Assembly (NCBI GenBank): GCA_030627225.1
Contig: DAOUSM010000055.1
Location: 1 to 6,435, forward strand
Source: Candidatus Bathyarchaeota archaeon
GTDB lineage: Archaea; Thermoproteota; Bathyarchaeia; Bathyarchaeales; Bathycorpusculaceae
Direction of reading: 5' to 3'
Length of the DNA: 6,435 nucleotides
In this document: positions 6,367-6,435 of the stretch, one piece after another
Layout: every line of letters starts with the position of its first letter
Numbering within the stretch: position 1 is the first letter of the stretch
Notes under the pieces: generated by a model
Database searches by the model: none
The model's input: the letters and a program-made list of their open reading frames with translations, nothing else
Told to the model about the DNA's origin: nothing
Made by a program: the position numbers and the translations under genes

Positions 6367-6435
6367 CCTTCTCTACGCTGCTCTAGACCCAAAGGATAAT
6401 CATCATCAGGTCGCTAGGAAACTCCTAAGTCTAAC
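6347..6435 (+). CDS. vapC: PIN-domain ribonuclease toxin, VapC type; N-terminus only, start codon abnormal
   Basis: The frame from 6347 to the window end reads (T)PILEADLLYAALDPKDNHH, then QVARKLLSL. This is the N-terminal strand and first helices of an archaeal VapC: an acidic EAD motif at the metal site, LLYAALDP, and the common DNHH..A..LL segment. VapC toxins are Mg-dependent endoribonucleases. The frame is closed upstream by TAA at 6329-6331 and contains no ATG, GTG or TTG before the PIN core. By spacing from GGAGG (6333-6337) and family N-termini (MPxLEAD), the start should be codon 6347-6349, which is ACG, one transition from ATG. Either ACG (or ATT 6353/CTG 6356) is used as a weak start, or the start is mutated, or there is a sequencing error. 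It overlaps vapB by 20 bases and continues past base 6435, so catalytic residues further on cannot be checked. Confidence 0.7.

Overview
The window looks archaeal, probably a Thermoproteota or Bathyarchaeia-like lineage from metagenomic or environmental sampling; this is inference. The reasons are a slipin-NfeD operon of the Pyrococcus type, a BRE/TATA promoter placed for a leaderless transcript (6061-6076), an AbrB-type VapB followed by a PIN-domain VapC, and a short GT35 glucan phosphorylase. The 6-phosphofructokinase is of the bacterial PfkA type, which most archaea lack, so some metabolic genes here may have bacterial ancestry. All intact genes are on the + strand.

Region 1 (1-2024): the 3' part of a stomatin-like slipin overlaps by 4 bases a full-length NfeD membrane serine protease with a visible Ser105/Lys143 dyad. 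This is the conserved membrane-quality-control pair.

Region 2 (2025-2355): a 331-base gap with no intact gene. It has an AT-rich inverted repeat just after the nfeD stop, and on the minus strand a 50-codon open stretch that reads like a piece of an SdpI/DUF1648-family membrane protein, probably a gene remnant.

Region 3 (2356-6008): a tightly spaced three-gene cluster encoding a P-loop kinase of the HPr kinase/PEP carboxykinase fold, a PfkA-type 6-phosphofructokinase and an alpha-glucan phosphorylase. The last two fit glycogen or maltodextrin breakdown feeding upper glycolysis. The kinase is of unknown substrate. In bacteria its relatives regulate carbon use and sense fructose-1,6-bisphosphate, the product of PFK, so a regulatory or metabolic link is plausible but unproven.

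Region 4 (6009-6435): a toxin-antitoxin module. An AbrB-fold VapB has its own promoter, and the start of a PIN-domain VapC runs off the window end. The VapC frame has no ATG, GTG or TTG; the position expected for the start is ACG, preceded by a perfect GGAGG.

The most interesting points are the HprK-like/PFK/glucan phosphorylase cluster, the odd PfkA active-site residues (PATIDND, MGG instead of MGR), the VapC start codon and the SdpI fossil.
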